Below are positions 45,166-58,150 of a DNA stretch of 64,000 nucleotides, piece after piece; positions within the stretch are counted from its first letter, which is position 1, and every line of letters starts with the position of its first letter. Source of the stretch: Deroplatys truncata. Its lineage: Eukaryota > Arthropoda > Insecta > Mantodea > Mantidae. A program made the position numbers and the translations under genes. The stretch is taken from the NCBI GenBank assembly GCA_030765065.1, contig CM060978.1, forward strand, positions 114,495,692 through 114,559,691, given 5' to 3'. Under the pieces are notes generated by a model. The model worked only from the letters and a program-made list of their open reading frames with translations, searched no databases and was not told where the DNA came from.

Positions 45166-48105
45166 TGCAGACGGACGCTCCTAGGCACGAAGCTCAAGTC
45201 CTTCTTCGATGTTAGTCGAGAACGAAGTGATACATTGTCTTTTTCCCTCTTCAGGCATCGCTCGGGGTACACGCTGGACAGGTCAGGTGATGACGTTGAA
45301 GCAACATTAGGGCCATCTGTATTGGCGGAGAGGGCGCAACCTGGCGAGCGCTGTAGAACTTTCTGTAGCCGACTTCAGGTGTAAGACAGGCTGTCGGCAT
45401 AAGAACCAGGGGCCAGGATTGTATCTTATGACTGCGGATACAGGAAGAGCTGCGGCCATCTCTGCGAAAGTGTCCCTCGAAGAAAGAGACAGAATCCTCT
45501 CGAAACTCTCCCCGCCAGCACGGAGGTGCGCAACCAGTAAAGGTGTAGTCGATATTCGTCCAGCGGCCCCGAGGGACGAGCATGAAACACAAACAGAGAA
45601 AATGAGCTCATGTCACAGGAAGTGACCAGCGCAAAAAGGAAAGTGAGTGCAATACACGAAATTCAATCTGGGAATGACAATAATAAGCACATTAAAAACG
45701 CAAATATGCATAAAGTAATGAGTAGCAAGATAGGTAATACAGTACCGTGAACATAAACAATACAAAGTAGATCTATGAGGCTGGATAACAAAATTAACCA
45801 TATAATAATAAGAAAGGTAAAGTGTATAAATATAAATATATGTATATAACAATAAACAATTAGAAAAATAGCAATGGAATAAAAGCGCACTACAATCATC
45901 TCTATGGCTAGGTAGCAAATATTGCTACTATAACTACATAACTGCCACAAAAAGGCAGACACAACCGGTTGCAAATAGTAACTACACAAAACTAAATAAT
46001 GGGCCCACAAAAACTGTGCACAGTGTACATACAAAGGAAAAGAAAACACAAAACAGAAACAAACTAAGGAAAGAGTTCTCGACAACATAAAAGGAAAATA
46101 TACTTTGGCATGATCAGCAAAAGGAAAAACCTTGAAGGAACCGGGGGCCAAAAAACAACACCCCGCAGGAACTGCAAGGAAAAAGGAAAACTCGCCATGC
46201 CAAAGGCGAGTGTATCGATTGGAAGGACTCGAATTAGGACGGAAGCGATTCCGAAGTGGCAAAACGTAATTGCGAAGCGTGAGCTGTAGTAAATTTGCAG
46301 AAAGACCATGGCGAAGCCGAAAGGAGACATGTTTAACAATCTGGACAATTCTAAATGGAGCAACATAACGGGGAGCAAGTTTATGAGTAAGATGATGTGC
46401 TGCATCACTAACAGGGTAATTACGCAACAGTACCAAATCACCTACTCTAAAAGGAGCTGGAAGGCGTGATTGGTTATAACGTGCCTCTCGCCGACGACGA
46501 TCCCTGCAAAGCTGACGAAAGGTGTCATGCCAAAGGTTAAGTGAAGGCACTGAATCCTGGGATTCTGAAGTAAATCACGTAAAAGCCAAGAATTAATCAA
46601 CGGACAAGCCGGCAAAAAGCGAAACATGAGATGAAATGGAACCTGTTGATGAGATTCGTGGGTGCCAGATTAAACGCCAACTGAAAAGCAGGTAAACGTG
46701 TATCCCAAAGACGATGATCATTTGAATGAAAGGCGATCAACCTGCTGTTAAAATTGCTGTTAACACGTTCAGCTAATGATGGTTGGGGATAATTAGGAGA
46801 CGTATGAACGAATTCCACACCATGTTCAAAAAGGAAGGTACGAAGGAGTCTAGCTCGAAAATATGATGCGTTGTCAGATACAATTGTCTGTGGCAATCCG
46901 AATGATGCAAAGATACCAGACTATAGTATTAAATGCTATAGATGCACGAACTGTAACTGGCCAAATAAATTTCGTAAATGCATCAATAAGTACGCACAAG
47001 TAAGCATTGCCCCGAAAGGAATGGTAACGGTCCAATAATGTCAAGAAAAACACGCTCAATAGGATAAGAAGCTAGAAGCGAATTCAAAAGTCCAAAGTGA
47101 GTGGAACGTGGAGGCTTAGAGCGATAACAGACGGAACAATTACGAACAAAATGCAAAATATCTCGGTACATATGCTTCCATACAAAAAAACAACTAATTT
47201 TAGACATGGTTCTATAAACTCCAAAATAAGCTCCAAATTGCGATGTATGAAAATATTTCAAAACTATTGGGATAAGCATTTGTGGTAATACAATACTAAC
47301 ACGTTGGAATTTGGCAAGCGCATGGGTAATAAGTAATCGCGAAAATGATAATTTGGAGAAATCTGTTCCTGTTACCCGCTGTCCAGGGCGGACCCAAATC
47401 AGGGTCAGAACGTTGATGGTCAGACAAGGAAGTAAAATTGCAGGAAAATCTTTCGAAAGAGTACCGAGCATTGCAATAGAATTCAACTGTGAAAATGACG
47501 GATCCTCCTGAAATAAACGAGAAAGTGCGACAGCCATACAATTTTCATTACCGCGGATGTGTTTAACAGTAAAACTAAAGGCACTAAGGCGTATACTGCC
47601 CAACGGGCCAATTTCCCGGTTTGACGTCTATGTGAAAGGACCCAGGTGATAGCCTGATTATGACATTCTAAATCAAAATGTCGATGCTCCAAAAATTGTC
47701 GAAACTTCTCGCAAGCGGATAACACCGCCAAAGCCTACAATTCATAGATCGACAATCGTCGTTCTTGTTCAGAAAATGTCTTAGAAAAATAAGCGATAAG
47801 GCGACGCCCTTGAATAGTATCTTGAAGTAACACCGCGGAAAGACCTACTTGAGAGGCATGCGTTTGAAAAATAAACGGAAAGAAAAATCTGGCATAGCCA
47901 AAATGGGTGGGTGGATTCATTAAGGCCTGTTTCAAAAGGTCAAACGCAGATTGTTGTTCAGATGCTCACACAAAAGGAATATTTTTCGGCCCAAGCGTAA
48001 AGTGATTCAGCAATAGTAGCTAAATTGGGAATAAATTTAGCAAAAGAAGAAACCATCCCAAGAAATGAAGCAAGTTGTTGATACTCAACGGGTTTCTCCC
48101 TAGTT
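45166..48105 (-). mobile_element. Ty3/Gypsy LTR retroelement fossil: RT end, RNase H, integrase
   Basis: On the minus strand: the end of RT (about 48100-47940), RNase H (47935-47560; RRLIAYFSKTFSEQERRLS, then FRQFLEHRHFDLECHNQAIT), TVKHIRGNENCMAVALSRLF, the HHCC zinc-binding part of integrase (about 47350-47100; HTSQFGAYFGVYR and CSVCYRSKP), catalytic-core pieces (FLDIIGPLP; TIVSDNASYF; SPNYPQPSLAERVNSNFNSR) and the integrase C-terminus (about 46560-46270; RVGDLVLLRNYPVSDAAHHL, KLAPRYVAPFRIVQIV). A GC-richer stretch at 45166-45600 may be untranslated or LTR sequence. The gag and protease side is absent. It is broken in several places (about eight to ten) but less decayed than the 0-2 kb and 12.8-20.2 kb fossils. 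Confidence 0.85.
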
Positions 48106-49200
48106 ATGTATAGATATGCACTTATTAAATAGTCATATGTTTTATGTTCTAGTTAAGTACAATGTTATTTCAAATCACAGAAACGAAATTTAAAATCCTT
48201 GGATCGTAGTCTTTCAATTTTTCTGTTAAAGAACGAAAAATGAACTGCATTGCTTGCTGTTATTTTACCGTATTTTATAGTTTAAACTGTGGTCTGTGGC
48301 TTTGTTACATCAACAGCTATCAGGAGGATTCAGAAATCAATCGGTGGTAAATCTTACGTAGTTGATTTACCTCTGAAAGTTTTCAGAGAAGCGGCCGCTC
48401 GCTATAGAATTTAATTTTTGTAGAGGAGTTAAAAAGGGTTTCCCAATGGCAAACATCTGCAATAACAAGGCATTCTGTGCGAAGGAGACACTGGGCAATG
48501 TACTTTTCTACAAACTTTCACCAACATAAAACGTCATAGTCTGTAATGGCTGTTCTGCCCTGTTCATTTTCTTTAAAACTCTAAGGTTTACAAATTGCTC
48601 TACTTTCATGTCTCATTTAAGTCCTTGCATTAAATGCGAATATTGTGAGATATAACACCACAATGATAATAGACGAAAAATATTAAAATAGAAGAAACAG
48701 AAGCTGCATCGATTGTACTTTACTCCATCTCAGCTCGTAGAAACGTCAGGTATTTGATATAAGTAGGCAAACCTATTGGGTTTTATAAAACATTTTATAC
48801 ATTAGATATTATGACCATACTCATCGAAACGCCAGTGCCTCAAACACTACTTATCCCTTCATAGTTAAAACTGCCTGTCAAGAAAGCTGTTCCTACACGT
48901 ATATACACACATATATAGTGGTCGACACTCCCAGGCTTCCCACGCCAGGGTAGCGGGCATGTTCTTTAGTATCAGCCGGCGTATGATTGGTTGGAGGGAG
49001 ATCAGCAGACGCTCTCAGTTAATGAACCATCTGGAACACGTACTGAGACACTTGCAGAAATTTCTAGACGTCTCCTTCCTCTCTGTGTTGTTCCGAACAT
49101 TCTCGAGGGGTTGTACGAGTATAAAACGAAGTTTGGTCGTAACAGCAGCGTTGGCCCAGTGCGGGAGTGTATCCTGAAAGCCCTCTTTAGTGAAGGCCAG
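48106..49200. other. No recognised gene
   Basis: AT-rich up to about 48930, then GC-balanced. Open frames on both strands at 48959-49332 match nothing I recognise with confidence. They may be 5' sequence of the Jockey-type LINE that follows. Confidence 0.4.
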
Positions 49201-49219
49201 TGGTAATGTACAGCTTCTA

Positions 49220-50830
49220 GGACAAACTGCGAAGGCAGCTGCTGATAAACCCCCAATTAGCCTCTTAACTATCTCAGCAAACTCCTTGAAAAAGTCTACT
49301 GAGACGCATTGACAAACATGTTGGAAAAACAACCAACATGCTCATAAACAAGAAATTTGGCTTCCATAAAAACACTCCACTACGGTTTAACTACTCCGCG
49401 CCACTGAAATCATCAAGCAGTCTTTAACACCAAACGCTCCTCTGAGACGTGTTCCTGGACAACTAACGCATCTTCTTCAGAGAATGGCACCCAGGCTTGC
49501 CGTGCAAACAAGCCGAAATCTACTTTCCCGATACCCTCATTGAAATTATTGCAAATTACTTAACAACCGTCATTTCAAATCCATTATTAAATACTTTCAT
49601 TCCTTACCAAGACCCATTCTAGCAAGCGTCCCCCTTGGACCTGTCCTTTTTAATATATACATGGACGACATACCTAGCTCACCATTCACTATTAAGTTTT
49701 CCTATTTCTATACAGATAACATCGTCTATGGTCCTGTAGACCCCGCCGCGGCTCATCTGCCGGTGCCTACAGAAAGCACTCAAAAACACTCTTGACCTGG
49801 CTAATCAGCTGGCGCAGCAAAGCAAACACCAGGAAAACACAAGTGATCGTATTTAGATTCCGCAAACCTCTCTGTTACCCAGCTCATAGTTTGGCACCTC
49901 TCATGCTATTAGGTGACGACATTCCCTGGATACCACGCGTCACATATCTAGGACATTGTTTCGTCTAAGGTCTCACTTGGGCCGAACTCAGAGGCCAAAC
50001 TCGCGACAGAGAGGCCCCGGAACTACGGAAACTGTACACGCTAATTAACTACGGCAATCCCCAAATATCAAACATCGGTCCGACCACGTACAAGACCTTG
50101 AACCACCCTATACTGACCTATGCTGCTCCAGCATGTGGCTATGCTGCCGCAATTCACATGAACCCTTCAGAAAATACAAAACCGAGCACTCAGTATCATA
50201 GTCAAAGTTCCAAGAACCGCCCCTGCCAACAACTCCATAACGAACCTAAACAGTATACGGTAGAAGAATTCATGAAAAAGTTAACAAGAGGTATGTAAGG
50301 AAAACTGCCCTCCAGCATAAATTCACCCATTCGCGATTTAAAGAATTATAACATCACCCAAGACAAACACAATAGACCTCTGTCACTGTTAGGCTGCAAC
50401 CTCAGCTCGAGTACAGACGCAATTGACGCATGCATCCGCACGCGTAACACGTGAAATTGCTTGCCTAGACCCTCTACATCTCTGTTATAGGGCCTAAAAT
50501 TGTACCATCATTCATTCTAAAAGCAACCAGTCCGCTGAAGCACTGAAGACTGCTGCCAACGGATCGATCCGCAGAACTACCTCCTTAAAATTGGTAATGC
50601 CGATGACTATCCCTCCCCACCTTGTATATACGTTCACTGCAAGCCACTATCATTTAAATCAATGTGAACCTTCTTCAAAATAACTCTTAACCACTAAGAC
50701 TTGACACATACTATTCCATAGTCACTCCCACTGCATTTTGCAATACTAATGCCCAGGGTGGCACCCAGGACTCCTTGAATACAACTGTGACATGCTTCTA
50801 CGCTTGCATGCCATCAACTTTAACCACTGT
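49220..50830 (+). mobile_element. Jockey-type LINE remnant (reverse transcriptase region)
   Basis: Plus-strand RT pieces read in order: NKPPISLLTISANSLKK (about 49240; family RPISLL...KLLEK), HSTTV near 49378, ASVPLGPVLFNIYMDDIPSS (49620-49685) and FSYFYTDNIVYG in place of the YADD box (about 49700). Then come a VTYLGH..V.GLTWAELRGQTRD segment (about 49945), LRKLYTLINYGNPQIS, and TLNHPILTYAAPACGYAAAI (about 50100). This is the Jockey-superfamily order. The catalytic YADD reads YTDN, so it is dead. Many stops and shifts. No endonuclease was recognised upstream, and the end runs into a dinucleotide repeat. Confidence 0.75.
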
Positions 50831-50868
50831 TACTATCCGGGGTGCTTCCGCGGAACCCGACTAACAGC

Positions 50869-50869
50869 T

Positions 50870-50932
<63 letters not shown>
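50869..50932. repeat. Compound (CA)n(TA)n microsatellite
   Basis: About 11 CA units followed by about 20 TA units. Confidence 0.95.
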
Positions 50933-50933
<1 letters not shown>

Positions 50934-51486
50934 TGACAAGGACCCCCCCTTCAATCTGCATGTTTAGCTCACTAACTACACGTGCATGGGTAGACGATGT
51001 AACCTCTTGGGATATCCGTCATTGGGGGCTGCGGATGTGGGGAAACCTCTAAATAAACAAAGGAATTGTAGTTTGAATTCTGCCCTCTCTCATATCTCCC
51101 CCAACCACGATCTCCTCGGGTGTGAGGCATGTTGTATTTCCTTGAAGCCTGAAATGCTTCCCGCAGGTGTTACATCTCATAGTTCAGCATGATAGACTCA
51201 CAGCTCGTTTTGTATATTCTGTTCATGTTCGGATAACAGCTTGTTTGTGTCCAGGATGGTGATAGAATAATTTTGGAGCTAGTGATCCGCATGAACTTGT
51301 TTCCTATACACCACGTGCCTCTAAGTCAACTCACTAACATATCTAGCAAAACAATGTTCTCCTTTTTCTTTCCATATGGCGAAAGTGATATTCTTCACAA
51401 TATCGTTGAGATATTCAAAGAATTCCCCAGGTCTATCTTCTCCATGTGACCAAATCACAAACGTATCGTTGACTTTTCTCTATCAT
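50933..51486. other. No recognised gene
   Basis: Nothing recognised. A short degenerate forward M fragment may occupy about 51487-51580, with ATTGAGATTTCACCGGAACT. Confidence 0.4.
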
Positions 51487-51611
51487 ATTGCTTTCTCTAA
51501 CGCGTACCTACGCGGAGGAAAAACTAGTAATTGAGATTTCACCGGAACTACATGTTATGCGGTTTCCTGTCCTTTAAGGAAAAATTCCTGTTCGGTTTCC
51601 TGTAAACAGAA

Positions 51612-52329
51612 TCGATAATTACTTGTGTAAAAGCCGTTACTATATGCTGGCCTTGAAATTCCAGAAATTCCATACTTCTTCCATACATCGCAAGAAACAG
51701 CTGAATAGGGACATCGCTTTAAGAATATTACGAAGTACTGAACAATTCAAAGCAATAATCAGATATCTTGGAAATGGCTGATGCCACAAAAAAGGTGTTG
51801 GAAATAACCTATATGTTTTAAAAAGAATTACATTTTTAAAGTAAACTTTTGTCTATCTCTTATATGTTAACGTAATACAAGATTATACAAAATTCCTTCG
51901 GAATAAAGAAGACTTTACAGGTTATTTCCAGAAAATTCAAGGTGTATGTTTTATTTGGCACGTAAATATCTTAAATTTGCCTTATTTTAATCAAAATCGT
52001 TTGAGCAGTTTTTGAGAAAAAAATTATCGAACATTTTTTCCATATAAAATTGTAGAGGGTAGTTTGGAGGGTGGATTTTCTTGAAAATCATCGTGACAGT
52101 TCTTTGGAAGATACTATACCGAAATACCAAGTTTGATATTTATCCGACTTTCGTTTTTGAGTTATGCTGTTTAGAGAAACACAAAAACCACACACACACG
52201 GGCGATTTTCTAAAAGCACTTTTACTGTATTCAGGACTTCAAAACATGCCTTTCTGGTGAAACCTGGACATCGAATTTTGGATCGAATGCAATATTTCCT
52301 CTACCTACTAGGTACGTGGTAGAGAAAGT
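51612..52329 (-). mobile_element. M repeat, reverse copy
   Basis: All central blocks are present in reverse order (GATATTTATCCGACTTTCG, TTTTGAGTTATGCTGTT, the CA microsatellite). It ends TACCTACTAGGTACGTGGTA then GAGAAAGT, giving a clear terminal hairpin. The left end, which should hold the family 3' terminus, is indistinct. Confidence 0.8.
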
Positions 52330-52885
52330 AACAATACTGATTATAGATTTGCAGGGAAGGGTACCAATAGAATATAATGTTTAAATTAGGTTGTGGTATG
52401 TGAATTTTCACATAGACTAAATGTTTTCTGACTGTTTGAGTGTATAAGAGGAAATGACAAGGTATATATTTAAAGTGAATCTTTTGTGTTACTGGGAGAA
52501 CTCAGACCCATGAGGCATTAGCTTTTCTGGGAAACATTCCTTTTTTGCTACGAGAATAGCACATTTCCGGTCGACTGCATTAAGCACAAGATGTTAACAT
52601 GTGAATGCCTCCCAGAAGAGTTCGTCATCAGGAGATACACAGTTGACTTTGCCTCCTGCCACACGAGACGTTGGCTTCTGGCTGCGTGATCCAAAATTAA
52701 TGTATGTATTAAAATATCTTCTTCAGCGCATAGTCTTCCAGAGTGTTAACACAGACCCATGGCCTTCGGTGAGCACAGCGTTAGTTACGTCTCACTCAAC
52801 TAGTCTCCAGCATTAATTGGAGTTGTGTTCCGAGATCAGAGCATAATGTTAAATATTTAAACGATGGTTTCGCGGTTTTTCCTTT
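52330..52885. other. No recognised gene
   Basis: Nothing recognised between two M copies in opposite orientation. Confidence 0.5.
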
Positions 52886-53320
52886 TACTTATTCCACCTT
52901 TTGCCCATGAAGTATGTATTCCTCCGAAAATTTGGTATCGAAGTTTTCTTCGGCAATGCATCTTCTGAGGTTATCGGAACCGCAAAATAGTGCAGCATGT
53001 TTGTTTGTGTTTGCGTGAACGTATGTGTTCACAGCGTAACTCAAAAACGAAAAGTCGAATAAATATCAAACCTCGTATTTGAGGCAAGCATCTTTCAAGG
53101 ATATAAGAAGATTTTCAGGAAATCCCCCCCCCATTTCTCTTACTATGGATACTTTAGTTCTTTTTTATGTTCCAAAACGCCGCTGAAAATGTTTCGTTTA
53201 GAATGTTTGAGATATTAATTTGCAGAGATATATCTAGAACTTTCTGTGAATAGCCTATGAATTCCTCTTCATTCATATTGAATTTTAAAAAATGCTGCAT
53301 ATAGTTGAGAAACTGTAAGA
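52886..53320 (+). mobile_element. M repeat, old forward fragment
   Basis: It starts ACTTATTCCACC after a T-rich stretch. It keeps the microsatellite, AACTCAAAAACGAAAAGTCG and GAAGATTTTCAGGAAATCCC blocks and fades near 53320. It is more diverged than the copies at 14.3, 28.9 and 30.8 kb. Confidence 0.7.
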
Positions 53321-53339
53321 TATGATAGAAGCAGGTGTC

Positions 53340-53411
<72 letters not shown>

Positions 53412-53430
53412 TAATAATAATAATAACAAT
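53340..53430. repeat. (TAA)n microsatellite
   Basis: About 30 AAT/TAA units with two AAC variants. The long leucine frame on minus is its translation. Confidence 0.95.
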
Positions 53431-53567
53431 GTACATTCCAAATAGCTAAATTACAATACTGAATTTTTATGGCTTCATTTCAGCCCTGGCTCTACCTCAG
53501 GCCCAAGCCTAAACTTCAAATAAAATAAAAATTCTGAACATCTAATGGAAATAATAGACCAACATTA

Positions 53568-53613
<46 letters not shown>
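53568..53613. repeat. (ATT)n microsatellite
   Basis: About 15 ATT units; inverse in sequence to the repeat at 53340. Confidence 0.95.
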
Positions 53614-53979
53614 GACTTCAAATAACTTCTTCCGCGCGTCTGTCCTCCCGCAAAACCAATATTAATGTATTAATCTGTCCTACACATTTATTTATAACTT
53701 CATATACTTAAACATTCTCTAAATTCCTTATTTGAGATATGTGTCAAACATTTTTATTACTATATCAGCTTTTAATCCAACGCATGTGTTTCAATCATCT
53801 TCTTTCTCTAATCTTTTGTTTCTGAGCTTTCAAATAAGATATGGACAGCATTTCCATTGCACCTACATAATGCACATATATGTACATGCCCTGTTCCAAG
53901 TTTCCTCTGCTCTTTTAGTCTCCAAATTTCTAATCTAAACCATACTAAACTGTACCTTTCTTTCTTGTCTTGTTAGTTA
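53614..53979. other. No recognised gene
   Basis: AT-rich; nothing recognised. Confidence 0.5.
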
Positions 53980-54212
53980 TACAGAATTATACAATATCCT
54001 ATCAGAAGAATGGAATTTTACAGATATTGACAGAAAATGTAAATATTGATTATAAAATTATAGTAAGAATTTAAACAGCCGGTTTTGAGAAAATAAAAAC
54101 AGCAAAAATTTTACCATATAAGAGGTAGTTTCGGTGTGGGAAATTTCGTGAAAAACTTCGTCTCACATCCTTAGAAGACGCTAGTCTTAAATAAATATTT
54201 AACACTATGTAC
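53980..54212 (-). mobile_element. M repeat, old reverse fragment
   Basis: Partial match to the central part: TTTTGAGAAAATAAAAACAG, CCATATAAGAGGTAGTTTCG, and AAAACTTCGTCTCACATCCT before TTAGAAGACGCTAG. Confidence 0.55.
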
Positions 54213-55844
54213 TGATCTCGGAGCAAACCTACACAGCACGTTACCCTTTCAGACTTCCTTCTTCTCTATACTATATTTCAAAAACGTTCTTATCCTGTAT
54301 TGCTCTGATAATTTTGCTACATTTTTCACATATGGTACAAGAAAATGCCCATTTACTCCTCGCATTGGATTATAAAACTAGTCGCCGTGGCTTTTAAAAA
54401 TGGCCAAAGGGCAAAGCTAAGGAAGTTATACTAAAGAAAGAGTTTGGAGTAACGAACATTTCAAATAAAGAAATTTAAGGCTTAACAAAAAATAATGCTT
54501 TGTGGCATAGGGATGCATTGTAAAATTTTGATAAAGCATTTTAGAAATTATGTTCTCTATCTTTGATAAATCATTTTAGAATTACATTCTTTATCTTTGA
54601 TAAATGGTTAAAAACCACGCCCTACTATATTTTAGAGAAATATTAATACTTTCTCGTTATCATTAACAACTTTTAAATGCATGTTTCTGTGGTTGGTATA
54701 CGAAGATAGAAAGTTCTATTCTATTATTTTGCTTTGTGTCTCGGAATTTCTATTCATTCCAAAGGTGAATGAAGAATATCACTCAGCTTTATGGCACCTG
54801 GCCCCAACAACAACAACAATAATAGTAATACTAATTTAGATTTTCTATTTAGCCTTAAAATGTTACTGAATGAATTCTAAGCACATTCCTTTCTCCATTC
54901 ATGGTCTGATTCTCTGTTTGATATGCAGTAAACAACGGGTATTTATTTGCCTTTTCGCTTTCATTGATCAAGAAATGTGGTATCTTCACAAATTTCTTTT
55001 AACAAATAATTTGTAAACGCAGGGCGATTTCTCAAAATGATATGCGAAACAAATATGTTCAGTACATCCTCTCCTTGATCTGGAAATGGCTAACCTCTTT
55101 TGCTTCTCTGTTAAGCTGCAAGCTAGCAGTTTCTCATGTTGCATCAGTGAGTTCTGAAACGGAATGGCAGAAATCACTGCTTCTAGCAAATGAGTGCTGT
55201 TTCTTCAAATGGAGAGCACACACGACCTTGTTAAACTATAGGGTCAATGTCTGTTCTTCGCAAGTGGGCGACTGCGAATTGGTTATAGGAGTTGTACTAC
55301 ACTCGCTGCACTACTCAAGTTGCATGTTACTCCCACATAGCGTGTTAATGCCCGAATGCAGCACCTCCCTATTTCGTGCAGACTGTTTTTTGTGGTGGGA
55401 GGCATACGCACATAGTGAATGTAGCATAAATCAGATGATATGAACATAGCACGATAACATAACATTCAGATACTTACAATTCTCTGTAGTGATATTTAAA
55501 CCTGGTTTAAACCTGCGGTTACATTGAAAAAACAAAAGGAAATTAATTAATAAACAAATAAGCAACATATGTCGGAATTTATATAATGTATATAAAAGTT
55601 TCGGAAGGGCATAAAACTAAAAAGCTTCCAGTAACTACCAATGTAGTTTCATACCATTATATAATAAAATAATATATATACATATACATAATACTGCAAC
55701 CAACACTCTTCAAATAATAGCTGGTACTGGATAAACAATTGAGGGGGAGAGTGAAAGAGGGAGCTAGGGAAGAAATTATTGCAACGTGAGCGGAGCTACA
55801 GGTTAGCATAGGGTTGCAACCTTATGGCCACTTGTTATGAGAGT
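54213..55844. other. No recognised gene
   Basis: AT-rich. The longest open frame, 133 codons at 55042-55443 on plus, has no recognised domain, is serine/leucine/cysteine-rich and has unbroken overlap with minus frames. I do not call it a gene. Confidence 0.4.
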
Positions 55845-56365
55845 TGATACTGTAATTATTGACAGGAATAAGTAGATAACTAAATAAAGAAATAACAATA
55901 AGATAGAGAAATAGTTACAATAAATAATTTCCGTGTATTAAATCAAGGTATAATGTAATAAGCTTGAGTTGAAAAGATTTATCCAAGGAAAATGCCATTA
56001 ACCGTTCATGTTAAACAAAGTCATTAGCGACGCCGAAAAAACGAACGCGTTAGCATAAAAGTTCTTGGGATGCAATTAAGGAGTGAATGCTGTATGTTTG
56101 AACAGTCACGTATACCAGAATTCTGTAAAAGAGAAAGGGAATGAAATTCTGAGAATCAGAGAGGTACCCCGTAGCAGCAAGGTAACAGACACACACGTAA
56201 CAATTTTAATATTGGCTCCGGTAAGAAGGAGACTTGGTGGGGTAGTTCTAAAGTAAGCGGAGCTTAAGTGATATAAGAGCGTGTATTCGTTCGTGCACAC
56301 ATTCGTGCATACATTCTCACTCTGGATACTTCTGACGCCTACTCGTGTGTTATTATAAACACTCA

Positions 56366-58023
56366 GGGCGGTATTCATAGTCGATTTTGGTCAGCACCAA
56401 CTTGGTACTTCCGGTAGACTTACAGCGGACCATGATTTTCTTATTCATAGACCGGGACTTGCGTTGGTCCGGGGATCAAACGCTTTGGTCGGGACCAAAT
56501 TTTGGTCTGCCTCAGAGGGGTAGATTAAAGGCAGACCATTTTTACAAAATGGATGACTTTGGAGTGGTGGGCGTGGCTGCTTGCAGAGAATTCGCGAAAT
56601 GAGACTGTGAAGTAAAACTATATACCAAAATTAGATATAATTGGAAAGTATGGCGATCTAAACTTCAAAACGAATACAGGTTTAGTAAAGCAAAGGTTAG
56701 AAGGCTGATAAACCGGATTCATTCTAACCTATATGACAGAGACGATAACCGAGACTTGAGTATCTCAATTGATACGATGCTAATAGCATTTCCATATTAT
56801 GCAAGAGAAAAGTATCAAGAAAACACTACTGACTTAGTAAGGCGTCAATAAACCGCATTATAACTAATGTCTTATGTGCCATTGCTAGATTTACTTTCGT
56901 TAAACTGGGATTACGCTGCACTTTACGTGATATGACGGGATGTAACGCGAAGTTAAGAAATTCTGCTAAAGTAAAGGTCTAATTAGGATGCACTTAACGT
57001 AGCGGGAATGAATCAATCTTGGTTGATTGTTCTTTTATTACTTCATGCTACTGCTTCATGCCGATTGGTTCTAACTGCCATGCCACATTAAACTTGACGT
57101 AACGGAAAAGAAAAGTTTGACACTGTCAAATTCTTAAGTTACGTCGTTATAGTAAGCCACGTTAAGGCAACCTTAAATAGTTCCATTTAATACAGCGTAT
57201 AAGACCTTCACGTTATATAGTATTGCGTTAAGTCACTTGGGTTAAGTTCGAAGTAATTCAGGCTTTACTTACGTTTTCCCCGCGAGGAGAGGAGGATTAC
57301 AACTCCGGAAGGTTTATGATATATCAGAATTTCCTCAGGTAATTATTTCTGTATAATTACTATCACACAATATTTAATTATTTTGTTTATGATTCAGGGT
57401 GAGATTTTAATAACAGCAAATGTTCCTTCCTATTTAAATACGATTTCATTCTGTAATTTTAAGGTTAAAAGTTAATATTCCAGCAAGTTAAATTCTTATT
57501 GAAATGATTAACAATGCAATGAAACTGTGTATCTGGTGGATAAGAACTTTCCAAAAAGGAAGAGGTGGCAAGAGGTTAGAATCATGCACTAGCTGTCTGT
57601 ATATGTATTATCTCCCTCCATGCCTGCTCTTTTTTTTTCGTTTGCATTTTTCATAATATTCATTTTTTATATTAAGGAAAACAGGCATTTTCCTCCGACC
57701 GTTTTAATGCACGCTGCTTGATTATCTCCATTTTTGCTGAGGGCGAGGAGTGGGCACTAAACCGATGAAAAAACAGCTGTGAAACGATCATAGAAAGTTA
57801 AAAACTACGGTGTAACAGTGGTTAATTTACTACTCTATGGAAGTCGCGCATGCGCAGAACTACCTTTCTTCATCGTGTAACATTTTCTCCTTGCTGATCC
57901 ACGGCCTTTCTTGGTCCGAGACCTTTTATCGTCTATGAATATCAAAAACTTGGTCGGCCTTTGGTCCGGACCAAATGAGTCTGGAGATAGTCCAGACCGA
58001 TGTGAAATCTATGAATACGGCCC
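56366..58023 (+). mobile_element. PIF/Harbinger-type DNA transposon, non-autonomous, 1658 bp
   Basis: Inverted ends: the left end is GGGCGGTATTCATAG, and the right end, reverse-complemented, is GGGCCGTATTCATAG. The 3-bp target duplication TCA lies at 56363-56365 and 58024-58026. Additional TATTCATAGAC and TTGGTCCGG segments inside both ends are also inverted. It contains an N-terminal transposase scrap (56650-56800). The 3-bp target size and protein fit PIF/Harbinger. It inserted into the solo LTR, whose halves continue on either side. Confidence 0.85.
56645..56805 (+). pseudogene. Harbinger transposase N-terminal fragment (HARBI1-like)
   Basis: The translation RSKLQNEYRFSKAKVRRLIN, then RIHSNLYDRDDNRDLSISI and DTMLIAF, follows the HARBI1-like pattern in which F-R-F-S-K-x-x-V-x-x-L is followed by R...N..LS...Q.L..L.F. 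No catalytic DDE region is present and stops lie on both sides, so only this piece survived an internal loss. The only methionine-started frame upstream (56387-56602) overlaps the element end and is probably not meaningful. Confidence 0.6.
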
Positions 58024-58066
58024 TCAGTGACGCACTTGTGTGAATAAGTGTCTTTTTATATATATG

Positions 58067-58150
58067 GACGCTCTTTAACTGCTGTGGTCCTTAGCATCCC
58101 ATTCTATATTGGGCGTGAAGGGCCGGCAAATTTTGCTCAGAGACCTTCGG
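58067..58150 (-). mobile_element. tRNA-headed SINE, family B, copy 3 (tail fragment)
   Basis: It matches the first 85 bases of copy 1: GACGCTCTTTAACTGCTGTG, CATTCTATATTGGGCGTGAA and TTTTGCTCAGAGACCTT. The head is absent. It lies within the solo LTR. Confidence 0.75.

Noticed and set aside
48959-49332. Open frames on both strands before the Jockey-type LINE
   Set aside because: No family recognised on either strand; could be LINE 5' sequence but I cannot support it.
55042-55443. 133-codon plus-strand open frame
   Set aside because: No recognisable domain, unusual composition, and no supporting context; probably chance.
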